In this document: piece by piece, positions 36,115-47,437 of the stretch
How positions within the stretch are numbered: position 1 is the stretch's first letter
Layout: each line of letters opens with the position of its first letter
Assembly (NCBI GenBank): GCA_027924645.1
Contig: BSBN01001482.1
Coordinates: 12,852,001 to 12,916,000, forward strand
Origin: Cunninghamia lanceolata
Lineage: Eukaryota > Streptophyta > Pinopsida > Cupressales > Cupressaceae
Direction: 5' to 3'
DNA length: 64,000 nt
The notes under the pieces: generated by a model
The model's input: the letters and a program-made list of their open reading frames with translations, nothing else
What the model was told of the DNA's origin: nothing
The model's database searches: none
Translations under genes and position numbers: made by a program

Positions 36115-39100
36115 TCACATATACTGAAGAATGTCTGCAAAGGATGTCTTCAATTGGATCAGTTTTGTAGCCCAACTTTGCTTCATTCTATCCAAAATTG
36201 AAATGTGACCACTCAACAAAAATGCAAAAGCTTCTGCCCTTTTGAGATCTGTCGGATCATTAGTTTGGGCGGTGGTCTGAGCATCACTGATGGCCTCATG
36301 CATAGTTTCTAACTTAGGGATTATAATCCTTCTAAGTTCTCCCATCCGGTTAGTGATATTCTTTCTTTCCTTCTCAAGGTTCTTTATTTCACTCAAGACT
36401 GCAATAGTCTGACATTCTTGATTTACTATGGAGGAAGAGAGAGGATCAAAACTTTGAGATAAACTTTGTAGTTTGTCCCGTTCCTCTTTTATTTTCTTAT
36501 CAATTTCTGCTGTTGCCTTTGACCAGGATATAAAAAATTTGTAAATGTCACCGCCATCCTTAAGAGCATTTTCTAAGCTCTTTATTCCAATACTCATATT
36601 TCTTCTATCATTAGAGATTAATCCTAATATTTCTGAAAATCTTTTATCCAAAAATTCCTTCCGGACCTTTTCTTCAGCTAATTTTTCTAGAGATTCAAAA
36701 TGTGTACTAACACTGCTGACTAAGGTTTTGAGATTACCGGAAGAGGAGGCTGCCGGATCTATCTGGACCAATGGCATAATCTTCTCAAGCACTCCGGAGG
36801 CAGCCTCTATCAACTCACAGTCTTCCATATGAGACTTTAGTAGTTTCTCTTTGACTTTCTCATTTGCAAATGAGGCTATTTTCATTGTTTGCACCGGTGA
36901 CAAAGAGTCAAAATCTAATGGTCCTTTTAGCAGGTCCGGTTCATCAATTTCTATAGTGGCTTTTGTCAAGAATTCTTGAATAGTTTGTACTGTGTCTCTT
37001 GCCGGAGATAGATGTTTCTCTGTTGGGGTCTTCTCTTTCTATGCATCCTTGGTGCTGTCAACCTCTTTTTCTTTGACTGCTGCTTCTTTCTCCTGTAGTT
37101 TCTCTTCTTCTTGGGATCCGGAGACTGTGGGGGAAACCAGAGGAGAGATGTTAGTCTGTTCAAGGCCCACTTCTTCCGGCGCAGATGATTCCAAGTCCAC
37201 AGCTGTTTCTGCACCTAAGTCCTCTACAACAGGAAGATTGAACCTTTTGAAGGCCTTCCGGAGGATCTCTTCTGTCTCTTTGGCCACCTTGTTAGTCTCA
37301 CCAAGCATGAGTTGATTCATCCTGGCTTTACTTCTGAACTCATCTTTGCAGTCTTTGAATATTATGTTCATTGTCTTGGGATCAATTTGAGGATATAGCT
37401 GAATAGCTATCTGCTCCTGGATCTCAAGATCTTTTGCATGAGCATTATTCTTTCTTATTTCTAATTCCTTTTCTAGGCTTTTAGGAATTAGAGATATGAT
37501 CTCAATGAAAGCCTTATTGTATATGTTCAGATACTTGACTGTGGCTTCCTATAGAATCTTTTGGTTAGCCTCATTGTAGTCATCATAAAATTTAGTCATT
37601 GGTTGAAGGTTTCCATCCACCGTAACCGACTTGATTACACTCTCTAGAGATAGAGTGGGCTTTTCAACAAATACCTCTGCCATTTCATCCTTGTCTTGGC
37701 CTGTGGAGGGTTTACTGGATCCTTTCTTCTTCTGCTTCTTTATTTCTTTTACTCCCTCATCTGACTCAGTTTCCTCTTCATCCTTTTGGCTTTCATAAGC
37801 CCTTGTGGCTTTTGTCTTAGATCTTTTACCGGATGCCTGGACTTCTGGTTTTGAATTTTTGGTTGTGGGAGGTGCAGATCTTTTTGATGATCTGGTCCGG
37901 GTGGAAGTTTCAACCGGAACACTTTCTTTACTTTTCTTTTCTTCCTCAGCCTTTCTCCTCTTTTCCCGGCTGGCATCAAGTGCCTCTTTTGAGATGCCTA
38001 GGCCTTGAGCAATATGCTCTACTTCTTTTCTCACCTTTCTCTTTATCTCAGGTTCCCTGAGTTCTACATGGATCTTTACACTCAGCTCCTCAAAGGTTCC
38101 AAACCTTTCTGCCTTTGGATCTTTGGGCTGACTTAGCATGTGTTGAACATGCAGCTCCACTATCTGTTCATCCACTTCATACCCCATGGGCATGATCCAG
38201 ACAGTCCTTGGCTCCACTGCCTCCATTAGGCACCGATCAGTGTCCACCATAAAGCACACAGAGTCTTTGTATTTTTCAACAAGAGACTGGGGAATTCTCT
38301 CTCTTGCTTGCATCATGCTTTGGAAGTTTTTGAAGTATCCCCATAGGGCTGTATTTCTTGCTTTGGCATCCCCAAGCCCATGTAGATAGTCTCTTATTTG
38401 TACTGCAACAGGTTTGTCATTCTGCCATGCCCATCCACTTGATCCGGGTAGCTCATTCATGAAGTAGAAGAATAGACATAATATAAGAGTACCATACTTG
38501 AAGGAATTCTTCTTGTCCTTCTTGATTTTCTGTATATTTTCCATTAATTGGCTTAAGAGCAGTTCGCAGAGATCATATTCTGCATTCTTCCTTAGCATTT
38601 CATAGGCAGTATATACTGCAGTTCCGGATACAGAATTCTCCCTGCTGGAGTGATAGATCTTGTATCCTATTATCATGGATGCATACTTGATATCCGGATC
38701 CGAAATATCTTCAAAGGTCATTGCCCTCTTATCAAATTTTGATCCGGTGACCTCAGTTACAATGTTGTTCTTGACAGATTTGAGGATAGGTATCCCTCCG
38801 GAAGAGTATAGACCAGTTACTGCTCTAATTGCCTCTTTTGTGATCTTGCAGGGTCTATCCAGCCATAGGAAGTTGTCATGCATCCTGCTCAGTACATACC
38901 GGACCCATTCATCTTCTTCAAAGCAGGGGAAATGAATGAATTGATCAAATTGTTTCTTCTGGATACCCTTATACTCTGGTTTAAGCTCAAAAGCATTGTC
39001 TATCAGTTGTTTGTGATAGAGATCTCTCAATTTGAATTCCCCAAATTCCTCAATGCTTGCATGTATGTAAACCCTAATGTCTTCTGTGTGTAAAACTCCG

Positions 39101-39213
39101 TGAGGAACACTGGAAAATGCTCCTAAGGGATCTACCTCCAATGACTTGTATGGATGTTTCTTAAATTCAGGTCGGGGCCTATCTGAGATTTTTACTATAT
39201 TTGGAGTAGCCAT
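36115..39213 (-). CDS. LARD-2 ORF-B, conserved retroelement ORF of unknown function (two in-frame TAG)
   Basis: The start is MATPNIVKISDRPRP at 39213; an upstream ATG at 39393 is in frame but is not shared with LARD-1. One frame runs about 1030 codons and is interrupted by TAG at 37551-37549 and 37041-37039. N-terminal region: DPLGAFSSVPHGVLHTED, EDEWVRYVLSRMHDNFLWL, CKITKEAIRAVTGLYSSGG. Middle: KYGTLILCLFFYFMNELPG, ALWGYFKNFQSMMQARERIP, WIMPMGYEVDEQIVELH. Then comes a Lys/Glu/Ser-rich stretch and helical segments to 36115. It has no catalytic motif I know. The 650 bases between ORF-A and ORF-B (39214-39866) show no gene. It lies where pol would be expected and is kept in two diverged elements, which suggests past selection. 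Confidence 0.75.
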
Positions 39214-39866
39214 TTCTTCAAAAGATTTGTAGCAAGATATCAAAAGTGGAAAATACCTTTTGCGTCTTCGGTTGCACGGAGTAGCTGGATTGATTTCTGT
39301 ATGTAATGACTTCGGCAGGAGATCTTCGGTAAACTTGATGATTTTTGTTGCAGAGCTCCGCTTTTCGCTTCTTCTTGGATGTGGAATGATCAAATGATTG
39401 TTGAGAAATCCCTTATATCATTTTGCAAACCCTAATATCTGTTTGCAATAAATGCTTTACCTATATTATTCCGGTTTGCCTTGTCTGGATAGCTTGGAGT
39501 ATCCCGGATCAGTCCTGATCTATGAACATCATGCGGATCTTTCAATTATGAATAAATCAAGATAACACATCACAAGGACATCCCAAACACTCTGTCCAAT
39601 CCGCAGAATAAGATAATGCACTTCCGGATCTCTCCGGACCCTTTTGTAATCCTCTGTCATTCCGGAGCATCTCCCGAAACAGGTCTTACTTGATCGATCA
39701 CAGCTTCTTCACATCTCCATGCGGACCTCTGAAATATTATCTGGATCATCTCAAGATTTATATCTTTAAACCCTTTACTCCGCATCTTGTGCCACATCCG
39801 GCACCACTTGATTGGTTGGGGGAACAGGATTTTCTTTGAGTCTCCCCCTGAGCCAGAGCTCACTTT

Positions 39867-41045
39867 TTAATTTCTGGAAGAAATATCAGCACCAGAGTCT
39901 AGTGCAGATCCAACCTCTACATTCTCTGAACTTTTCTTCACCCAAATCTTGCTCATCTGATTCCTAACTTCATCTGCATTCATCTTTTGTTTACCCTTGT
40001 CTTGATTCTGATTATACACCGGACCTCTTTTGTCCTGATTCTTGCTTCTGCAGATTTTAGCATTATGACCGGACCTATTACAGATTTGGCAAATAACATT
40101 TCTTTGCATATTTGACTGATAACCTCTTGATCTGCATTGATTAGCCATATGACCTACTCTATTGCATGTAAAGCATCTACCTTTGAATGAATTGTTTACT
40201 TGCATATTTCTGCATTCATGGGATTTGTGTCCATACCTTTTGCAGTTAAAGCACTGTCCGGAGAAGGATGAATTAATCTGATTCATTCTCTTTCTGCACT
40301 GATTAGCTTTGTGACCAAAGTGGTTGTAGCTATGGCAGTATCCATTGAAAGATGGATATCTTTGAGCATTGGGCTGTCTTACCGGAGGTCTTCTAGGCCT
40401 ATTCCTTGGATTTTCTGATCCAAAATTCTTTTGACCGGATCTGGAGCTTTCTCCTTTCTCATATCCCAAACCATACTTGTCATCTGTCCTCTTTTGACTT
40501 CCAAGAAGTACTTCAAGTTGGGCAGAACTTATCTTGAATTTTTCTTTATATTCATTTGCTGTTTGAAGATCTCCTTTGAGAGAGGCAATTTGATCCTCAA
40601 GTTTTTCTTCATTATCTTTGGCATCTTCAAGATCAGATTCAAGATGTCTGATAATCCTGTCCATCTGGTGGCATTCTTCTAATTTTTCTTTAAGAGATTG
40701 TCTTAGATTGTCTTCAGCTTTTCTTTTTTCTTCAATCTCTTGAGTAAACTTTATAGTTCCTGATTCCATTTCATGTCTTAACATAATGACTTCTTTTGAT
40801 AACTTTTCACATAACTTGGTTTGCTCAGTCAATTCTTCATTTGTATTGCTTTCTTCACTTTGTCTTGCCAATTGTTGGAGCAGCTCCTTTCTCTTTTTCA
40901 TAGAGAGACTTAATTTGTCTTTTAATTCTCTCATGAATTCATCAGCCTGTTTGAGTCTTTCCTTTAATTCATTGACTTCAGAATTTGACTGTTCAAGATC
41001 CTCAAGGGCAGTCTTGAGTTGCTCCCTTAGACCATATGCATCCAT
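39867..41045 (-). CDS. LARD-2 ORF-A, coiled-coil gag-like protein with four CCHC zinc knuckles
   Basis: 392 codons, intact, starting MDAYGLREQLKTALEDLE 52 bases after the primer-binding site. Residues 5-190 form a long coiled coil (heptads of Leu/Ile with Glu/Lys). Four knuckles follow at about residues 235-330: CHSYNHFGHKANQC, CFNCKRYGHKSHEC, CFTCNRVGHMANQC and CQICNRSGHNAKIC. The C-terminus reads GSALDSGADISSRN. The DSGA resembles a retropepsin active site, but no protease fold follows. The likely role is RNA binding and packaging, as Gag nucleocapsid; this is inferred from the knuckles and position. Confidence 0.85.
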   Translation of the reverse strand: MDAYGLREQLKTALEDLEQSNSEVNELKERLKQADEFMRELKDKLSLSMKKRKELLQQLARQSEESNTNEELTEQTKLCEKLSKEVIMLRHEMESGTIKFTQEIEEKRKAEDNLRQSLKEKLEECHQMDRIIRHLESDLEDAKDNEEKLEDQIASLKGDLQTANEYKEKFKISSAQLEVLLGSQKRTDDKYGLGYEKGESSRSGQKNFGSENPRNRPRRPPVRQPNAQRYPSFNGYCHSYNHFGHKANQCRKRMNQINSSFSGQCFNCKRYGHKSHECRNMQVNNSFKGRCFTCNRVGHMANQCRSRGYQSNMQRNVICQICNRSGHNAKICRSKNQDKRGPVYNQNQDKGKQKMNADEVRNQMSKIWVKKSSENVEVGSALDSGADISSRN

Positions 41046-41096
41046 TTGAACTCCCAGATCTTCCTCAAGCTGTTAGGCTCTATTAGGAGGAACTTA

Positions 41097-41108
41097 GCTC
41101 TGATACCA
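41097..41108 (-). other. LARD-2 tRNA-Met primer-binding site
   Basis: The minus strand reads TGGTATCAGAGC two bases after the 5' LTR, identical to that of LARD-1. Confidence 0.9.
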
Positions 41109-41110
41109 AT

Positions 41111-42203
41111 TGTTGATAACTGAGAGGGGGGGGGGTGAATCAGTTATCCTATTTATTTTCTTTTGAACTTTCTTATTAATTAATGCAGCATTGAATCAAA
41201 CACAAAAACATTACCATGAAATAAGAAACACATGACACAGTATTTTTGATGTGGAAACCCTGTTAAGGGAGAAAACCACGGGGTGATTAACCCAAAGATT
41301 ATTCTCTGTTAGAAGAATAGGGAATTACAAAAATGGCACTTGCCAATTAGGGGTCACTGCCCGAGCACACTGCTCACAAAGAGGGCCACTGCCTACAAGG
41401 AGACACACTGTCTACAAAGTGATAAGAATCACAGTCTTGAACTGATTGGAAGCATCTACATATGCTGGTGTTCAGTTCCGGTTTAGGCTCAGTACACTAA
41501 TCTGCTGCACTTCATCTTTCCTCTGTTCTTTATTCTGCTATCCTTTCACATACCGGATCTTTCTTACTACTTCTGCTCTGTTCTGCACTTATTCGCATAT
41601 GCCTTCACACAATCACACCTTTCACAACTAAATCCATCCTCTATATATATCCGCACAAGTAATTTCATCACCTTTCTAGTCGGCATCCGGAACAGTCTAG
41701 TTTCTTACAAACTCTGTTCTGTCGGCTGAATCCTTGCTCACCAAGCAATGCGGATCAAGCATATACTTGTAGATATCATTAATCATGTCGTCCAAACATG
41801 ATTCATGCCTTCACAACCTTTACCATCAACAGTAACACATCCAGAAAATAGTCTGATACTCTGTCAGTCAGTTCTTCCTCTGTTCTCACTGTCTCTCAGG
41901 AATCCGGTACTCAACTATTCATATCTTTTTCTTTGTTCATCACCGGAGGCTAAATCCTTGGAATATACTACTCAAGGTAGTCCTCTTGACTTCCCCAAAT
42001 CCGCACTAGACCAAGACACTTCCTCTGAGAGATCCGGACCAATCTGTCGGACCTTGCCACATGCTCTGTTCTTGTTCACCGGACCACAACAATCTTCATT
42101 CTGACTTCCGGTAGAGACACACCATGACTTGCGGATATGTGGGATGACCTTTGTTGCCATCAATGACAACAACCATGAATCCATATAGTGTCTCTTGCCA
42201 ACA
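41111..42203 (-). mobile_element. LARD-2 5' LTR with promoter
   Basis: Near-identical to 34792-35882. The terminal hairpin is at 41115-41148. A TATA-like ATATATATAG (sense minus) at 41641-41650 is the likely core promoter, placing the RNA start some 500 bases before the LTR end. The placement of the start is inferred. Confidence 0.9.
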
Positions 42204-42387
42204 GGATCTACCTGATGGATTACCTCCAACTAGAATTGTAAGTTATTGCATGGATTTGATACCAGGTGCAAGCCTAACAAATAAGGCACCATAAGGAATG
42301 ACACCTATGGAAAGTGAAGAGATGAATAGACAAGTGCAAGAACTGTTGGATAAGGGACTAATTAGAAAAATTCTTAGTCCATGTGTT
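42204..42387 (+). pseudogene. Gypsy-1 reverse transcriptase, second piece
   Basis: Encodes LPDGLPPTRIVSYCMDLIPG, ASLTNKAP, GMTPMESEEMNRQVQELLDK and GLIRKILSPCVV. This matches the family's RT N-terminal segment, also visible in gypsy-2. It stops at 42387 at the insertion of Y and resumes at 49909 with VPTILAPNKD. Confidence 0.85.
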
Positions 42388-42392
42388 GTACT

Positions 42393-43406
42393 TGTTGATG
42401 CAGATGTTAGACACGCACAACATGAGATAAAATTCACTATGAACTTCGTCTATCTTGAAAGATATGGAGAATTATCAAATAATAATTCACAATCCCAAGG
42501 CTTTGTTAGTCAGGTCAAGACTATGTCAGATTACTCATGGTTCAATGTGAAGCTATTTAACAAGAGGCCTTATGTGATTTAACTACTATTTTCTAGCTAT
42601 TACTACTCAATATGTGTAAATATTTCCAAATTACTCTCAAAGTGTTGATCCTTTGCATCTATTTGTAACTTTACTGTCAATCTTTGCATGAGTTTTAAGG
42701 AAACATACTCTGCATCTCAACTTTATGAAAACTATCAAAGATCTTTATCATTCACATGTATTTATCAGAATCTCTAACGATTTCCTTTAGACTACTGCGT
42801 TTTGGTTATTTATTTAAACTAATGGTAAAAGAAAGATAAAAAGCTAGGGTTAGAAACATGGTCAAGACAAAATATAATGATCTGTTACTCACGTGGACAA
42901 GTTTGATTATCCTGGACACTTCAAACACAAATAAACTCTTATATGCTAATCCAAATATTTTTCACAAATTCACATACAAAATTGCAATCCTTAAAGAAAA
43001 TATATCAGAAACATGTGAATCAAATAACACTCTGGAATAGACGCAGAAATTTGATGTTTGCATTTACTAATATATACTAGCCATTTCAAATTTACAATGT
43101 TTCATGACTTTAGATCTTTTGAATGTATCAACAATATTATCAAAACTTATAGATGTTTTCACAAATGCAGAAAGGAAACAGGGTGTTCCACATATTCCTT
43201 CCTACAGACACAAGTGAATTCCTTCTCAAACTAACTATGCTCAAAGTATTTTCTCTAATCACTTGTCTTGCAAACGCTCTGGTATGTTTTCTATGTAAGT
43301 TGTGTGTACCAAAATAATGTAGCAAAGATCCTTATATAGATCCAGATCCCTTTGCTACGGTTACAAAATCCCATCAAGGGTTCAGATTCAATATATAATA
43401 TCAACA
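42393..43406 (-). mobile_element. LTR-like left end of element Y
   Basis: Starts TGTTGAT and ends ATCAACA, a perfect 7-base terminal inverted repeat with TG...CA ends. On the minus strand a TATA box CTATATAAG lies at 43332-43340, well placed for an LTR promoter. No purine tract is visible directly next to it, and no second copy was found at the right end. The 3' boundary is uncertain. Confidence 0.45.
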
Positions 43407-46400
43407 GTGGAGAAAGACTTGCCAACTATGCACTAGCTGGCACATGAGAATATCCCTAGAATATTCTTTTCCAGTTGTCACTCCAAAATATCTTGAAGGA
43501 ATATTCCCTTTAGATGCAAAGATGCTCTTAGAATCATCTTGAAGTATCCCAATATCTTCTATGATTGACTTTCTATCTTTGACTTTTCTGAAAGTATAAA
43601 AGAATAACAAAACAAAGAATAAAACATATAATGAATAATCATATTAATCACTATCTCTAGTATCCTCTACTTGTTGTTCTCCCCCCTTCTTTATCATATA
43701 ATTTGTATATCTCTTAGCCAAGGCTGTTATGGGTTCATGACTTGTCTTTTGAGATGCCTCCCATGTATATTGCTGCATTTCTACACTTTTCTTCAACACT
43801 TGTGCCCTGCCCTCCATGTCTTCTTTCCTCTTCTGATATTTCTTGATTTTAGCACTCAACTCCATTATTAACTCCATTAAATCCTCATTCAATTTATTAA
43901 CAAGGTCATCAATGCAAGGCTAAAAGATATCCTTAAACTCCTAAACTGATGTTGATACATCATATACCTAAGCTTTAGAGCAAGGATGCTCCACCAAATG
44001 TTGTACCATCTTCACATGTTTATCCAACAAGTCCTGAGTAGTTCTCTCTAACTCCTACACACTAAGAATACAAGGTCTGAGTACCCCTTCTTCAAATTTC
44101 AATTCCATTCTCCATCTAGGTACTTGAAAGGCAATCTTTAGTGTCAGGATCCCTTCATTAACCATTGAATTCATATGCTCCTCCATAGAATTTAATTTAT
44201 TCAATTCATCTTTTTCCTATTTTATTCTTGATTGGCATTTTTGTAGAGGGTGGTGTCCCAATTGCTAATTGTAATCTTTATTACTTCTCCTTTCTAAATA
44301 AAGGTCTCCACCCATTCTTCAAACGTGCTAGCCTCATGTATTTTGTTTTCCATGTCACTTATTTGCTCTTTGGATAAAATTGTCAATTCTGAAGGTAACT
44401 CAGGTAAACCCTGTCCAAGATCTATCATTCCTTGGATAAATTGTTGCAATTGGGCAATGTGCCCCTTCAACTTTACTATTTTCTGCTTATCTCTCCTCAT
44501 CTTAGTGGCAATTAGTTCTATCATTTCTTGCAACTCTGTAATATGTTGCTCCTTGTTTACATGTCCAAGATTCATACTTATAACATTATATTCCTCCATG
44601 CTTATTTTACCTTTTCTTTGTCATCTTGAGGGACTGCCATCTACATAGTTCTTGTACTAGAAAGATCTCTTTTTATTGCTGACATAATCCTTTCTTTCCT
44701 TCTACTCCTCTTGGCAGCCTCATTAGCTAATAAGCTTTTGATATCAAATGGGACCAACTGTACTATTGTCTCTTGGCAAACCTTAGATCCAATCCAAGAT
44801 GGTACTGCCATGCCTGTATCTGCAGCCTTATCATTCATCACCTCATCTTGAGGCTCTTCTGTTATCACTTCTTCTTGTTCTTGTTCTTCTTGCTCTTGAT
44901 GTTGTTGATCGTACTCTTGTTGAGGAGGTTGTTGTGGAAGCTCTTTATTATTATTTTGACCTTCTTGTTGGGGTTCCTATTAAACATTATGTTCCCCAAT
45001 ATTTTGTTGTTCCTCTCCATTAGGCAGTTTAGGATTAGGAACCTCATCTGATGTATCTTTTCCTTCATCCTTCTTATTTTCTTATTCCTCCAATCTATTT
45101 ATAGGAACATTTTCTTGAATTGATACATTACCAATGTCTTCACTTTCTCTCTCTCCTAATTGATCTTTCAATATTTCTTTGGCAGCTTCTTTTAATTCTT
45201 CCATGATGTTTTCAAGCACTAAGTTATCAAACAGATCAACCATCTTTCTATCCTCTGCTGATTGTGTGGTAACCTCTAAAACTTTTGAACTTGTGGCCGC
45301 CTTTTGTGATACCCCTACATCAAATGTTCCCAGCATGAGATGACTTTTAGGTATTTGTCTTTCTTCTTCCTCAATGCTCTCATCTAGGCTATCATCACTA
45401 CTTTCATCATTAGTCTCATCCTCAACATCCTCAACATCCACAACCTTATCCACATCCACTACCTCTATATCTTCTTTTGTGGATGTTTGAGCCTTGGTTG
45501 CTCTCTGTAACTTCTCCTTAGTCATTTATTGTTTAACTTGGATGAATACTTGTAGTTTGTCTTGTTGTGTTTGTGTTTCCACCAAGGGTGTTTGTTGGGT
45601 TGTTGGTAAAACCTGAACACTTAGTGTTTGCTGAGGCATTATAGATGTTTGTACTGGAACTTGCTCTGCTGTGATGGATGCACTTGATGTTCATCCTTTT
45701 GTAGATATGAATGTACCTAAAGGGATATCCATTGTTACCCCTAATGCATAGGGATCCAATAATGTGGCTCCTGTATTTGTATTGGCTATCTTAGCCTCTA
45801 CTATCTGCGTCTTTCTCCTTAAGAAATCATCAAAGTTATCTTCATTTTCCAGACTTCTCTTTTTACCCTTTTTACCTTGATATGTAACTGTTATTCCTTT
45901 GGCCTTTAGCTCCTCTTTTATCCATAAATCAAAATATGTTATTACTGGCCTTGATATACTATCCAGTGAAGCCTCTTCAGGTTGACTCCAATCTGGCTCT
46001 GTTATAACTTCATCAGCCACCCTTTTGGCTTCATAACTACTATGTAGCACTTTCTTGTCATCGTCTTTAATCTCTTGGGGTACCTCAAGTAATCCCAATG
46101 TCTTTATTTGATCAAGGGTCAGCCTTTGGTGGGCCCTTTTCCTAACTTCTACTTCATTATCACAGTCAGCCCAAAAATCTTCAAGGTGTGGCTGATGTCT
46201 AAACTTCTTGTCCACAAATTTTTGTATTCTCCTAAATGGGTCAAATGGTCGATCCAGATCAAAAGTTTGGAAACCAAAATACTGCAACTCTGCCTCTGAT
46301 ACTTTAGCAACCTTCTCTCTAAAACATTGGTATCTACCAATACTAAAGGGAAACCTGATATTACCTCTATTGAATTTTTCCTTGTACATATTATAAATGT

Positions 46401-46894
46401 TCAATATCTATCTAGTGAATTCTAACAGCACCATTTTGTTTGTTGGGTACCTTGGCAATCTGAAAGGTTTACCCATAAATCCTTTTGTTTTGATGTAGTT
46501 AAACGTAGGATATTGAATATTCCATGCACTATGCCAATTGATAGCATTCAGTGCTTCTTCTGATAATCTCTTATCTCTATCCCCTGTCAATGTTCTCACT
46601 GGGTACATATAGAACACATCATTTACCCTTGTGTAATTTTGCATCACGTTCTTTTCCTACAAGTCTGGGTAATGATCATAAACTAACATTTGCCCTGGCC
46701 CATTTCCTAATGTACCAATCCTAGATATTCCTCTTAATTACATCTTTGTTGCACATGAGCATACTATATAAGATGACATAAAGAACATCCTCTGCTTATT
46801 CCATCTCATAACTTGGGCATAAATAGCATTACTAATGGCCTAAGCCCAATGAACTGCCCCTATTTCTTCTCTGATAAACTGAATTATGGAAAAC

Positions 46895-47437
46895 TTGTTA
46901 GGGTTAGCCAGTAGAAGATATCAATTAAATGCAAATAAAGATTAAATAGAGGAATGGAAATACATAGAAATAATAACAGCGAGAGACAAGTTTTAACGTG
47001 GTTCACCCAAACTCGGGCTACATCCACCAATAGAGAGTCCAATATTATTATCCAGTAAATCAAACCAATTACAACTAGCAATCCCTACAACTCAATATCG
47101 TTGCAAATGCTACAATACAATATCAATCAAAACCCTAACCCTTAGCCACTTTTATCAATCTTTTTGTCGGTTACAAAAAATAGAGTTTTCTTATGTCGAT
47201 CAATGAAAAAATAACTCCCGGTGCCTTTATAAAATAATAAAAACCATGTGAGGTTTTGGGGGCGTTTCCCTCGAGCCCCCACGGGGGTGCTTCCCCTTGA
47301 CCCCGTCTTGGGGGCACTGCCCCCAAACTCCTACAAGGGGCGCTGCCCCTTGACCCCGTAGGAATTTGGGGGGAAACCACATCGATAAAAGTGGGGAAAA
47401 TTTAACCTCTAAGTCTGATTAGGCTCCATATAACAAC
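46895..47437 (-). mobile_element. Solo LTR-like insertion in the Y ORF
   Basis: About 540 bp beginning TTGTTAGGGTT and ending ATATAACAAC. AAAAC at 46890-46894 and 47438-47442 is a possible duplication; exact ends are uncertain by a base or two. On the minus strand GTGGATGTAGCCCGAG and GTGAACCACGTTAAAAC resemble the conserved middle of many plant copia LTRs. The coding sequence of Y continues on either side. It contains the GC-rich hairpin block at 47256-47376. Confidence 0.6.
47256..47376. repeat. GC-rich block of nested inverted repeats
   Basis: In otherwise AT-rich DNA, TTGGGGGCACTGCCCCCAA (47309-47327) is a near-perfect palindrome, AAGGGGCGCTGCCCCTT (47335-47351) is a second, and GACCCCGT/ACGGGG repeats flank them. 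Strong RNA hairpins are expected from either strand. Confidence 0.8.

Larger units (their letters stand above)
34792..42203 (-). mobile_element. LARD-2, non-autonomous copia-type LTR retrotransposon, minus orientation
   Basis: 7412 bp, flanked by GGATC at 34787-34791 and 42204-42208. It has LTRs of 1091 and 1093 bp (34792-35882, 41111-42203). I count about 14 substitutions plus a 2-base difference in a G run between them, so it is recent. On the minus strand the order is 5' LTR, primer-binding site (41108-41097), ORF-A, ORF-B, polypurine tracts, 3' LTR. There is no pol. LTR ends, primer site and multiple purine tracts point to the Sirevirus side of Ty1/copia. It lies inside gypsy-1 reverse transcriptase. 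Confidence 0.95.

Noticed and set aside
37039..37551. Programmed readthrough of the two TAG stops in LARD-2 ORF-B
   Set aside because: LARD-1 has a sense codon at the first site, and no conserved readthrough context follows the stops. Point-mutation decay is simpler, though the young LTRs keep the idea open.
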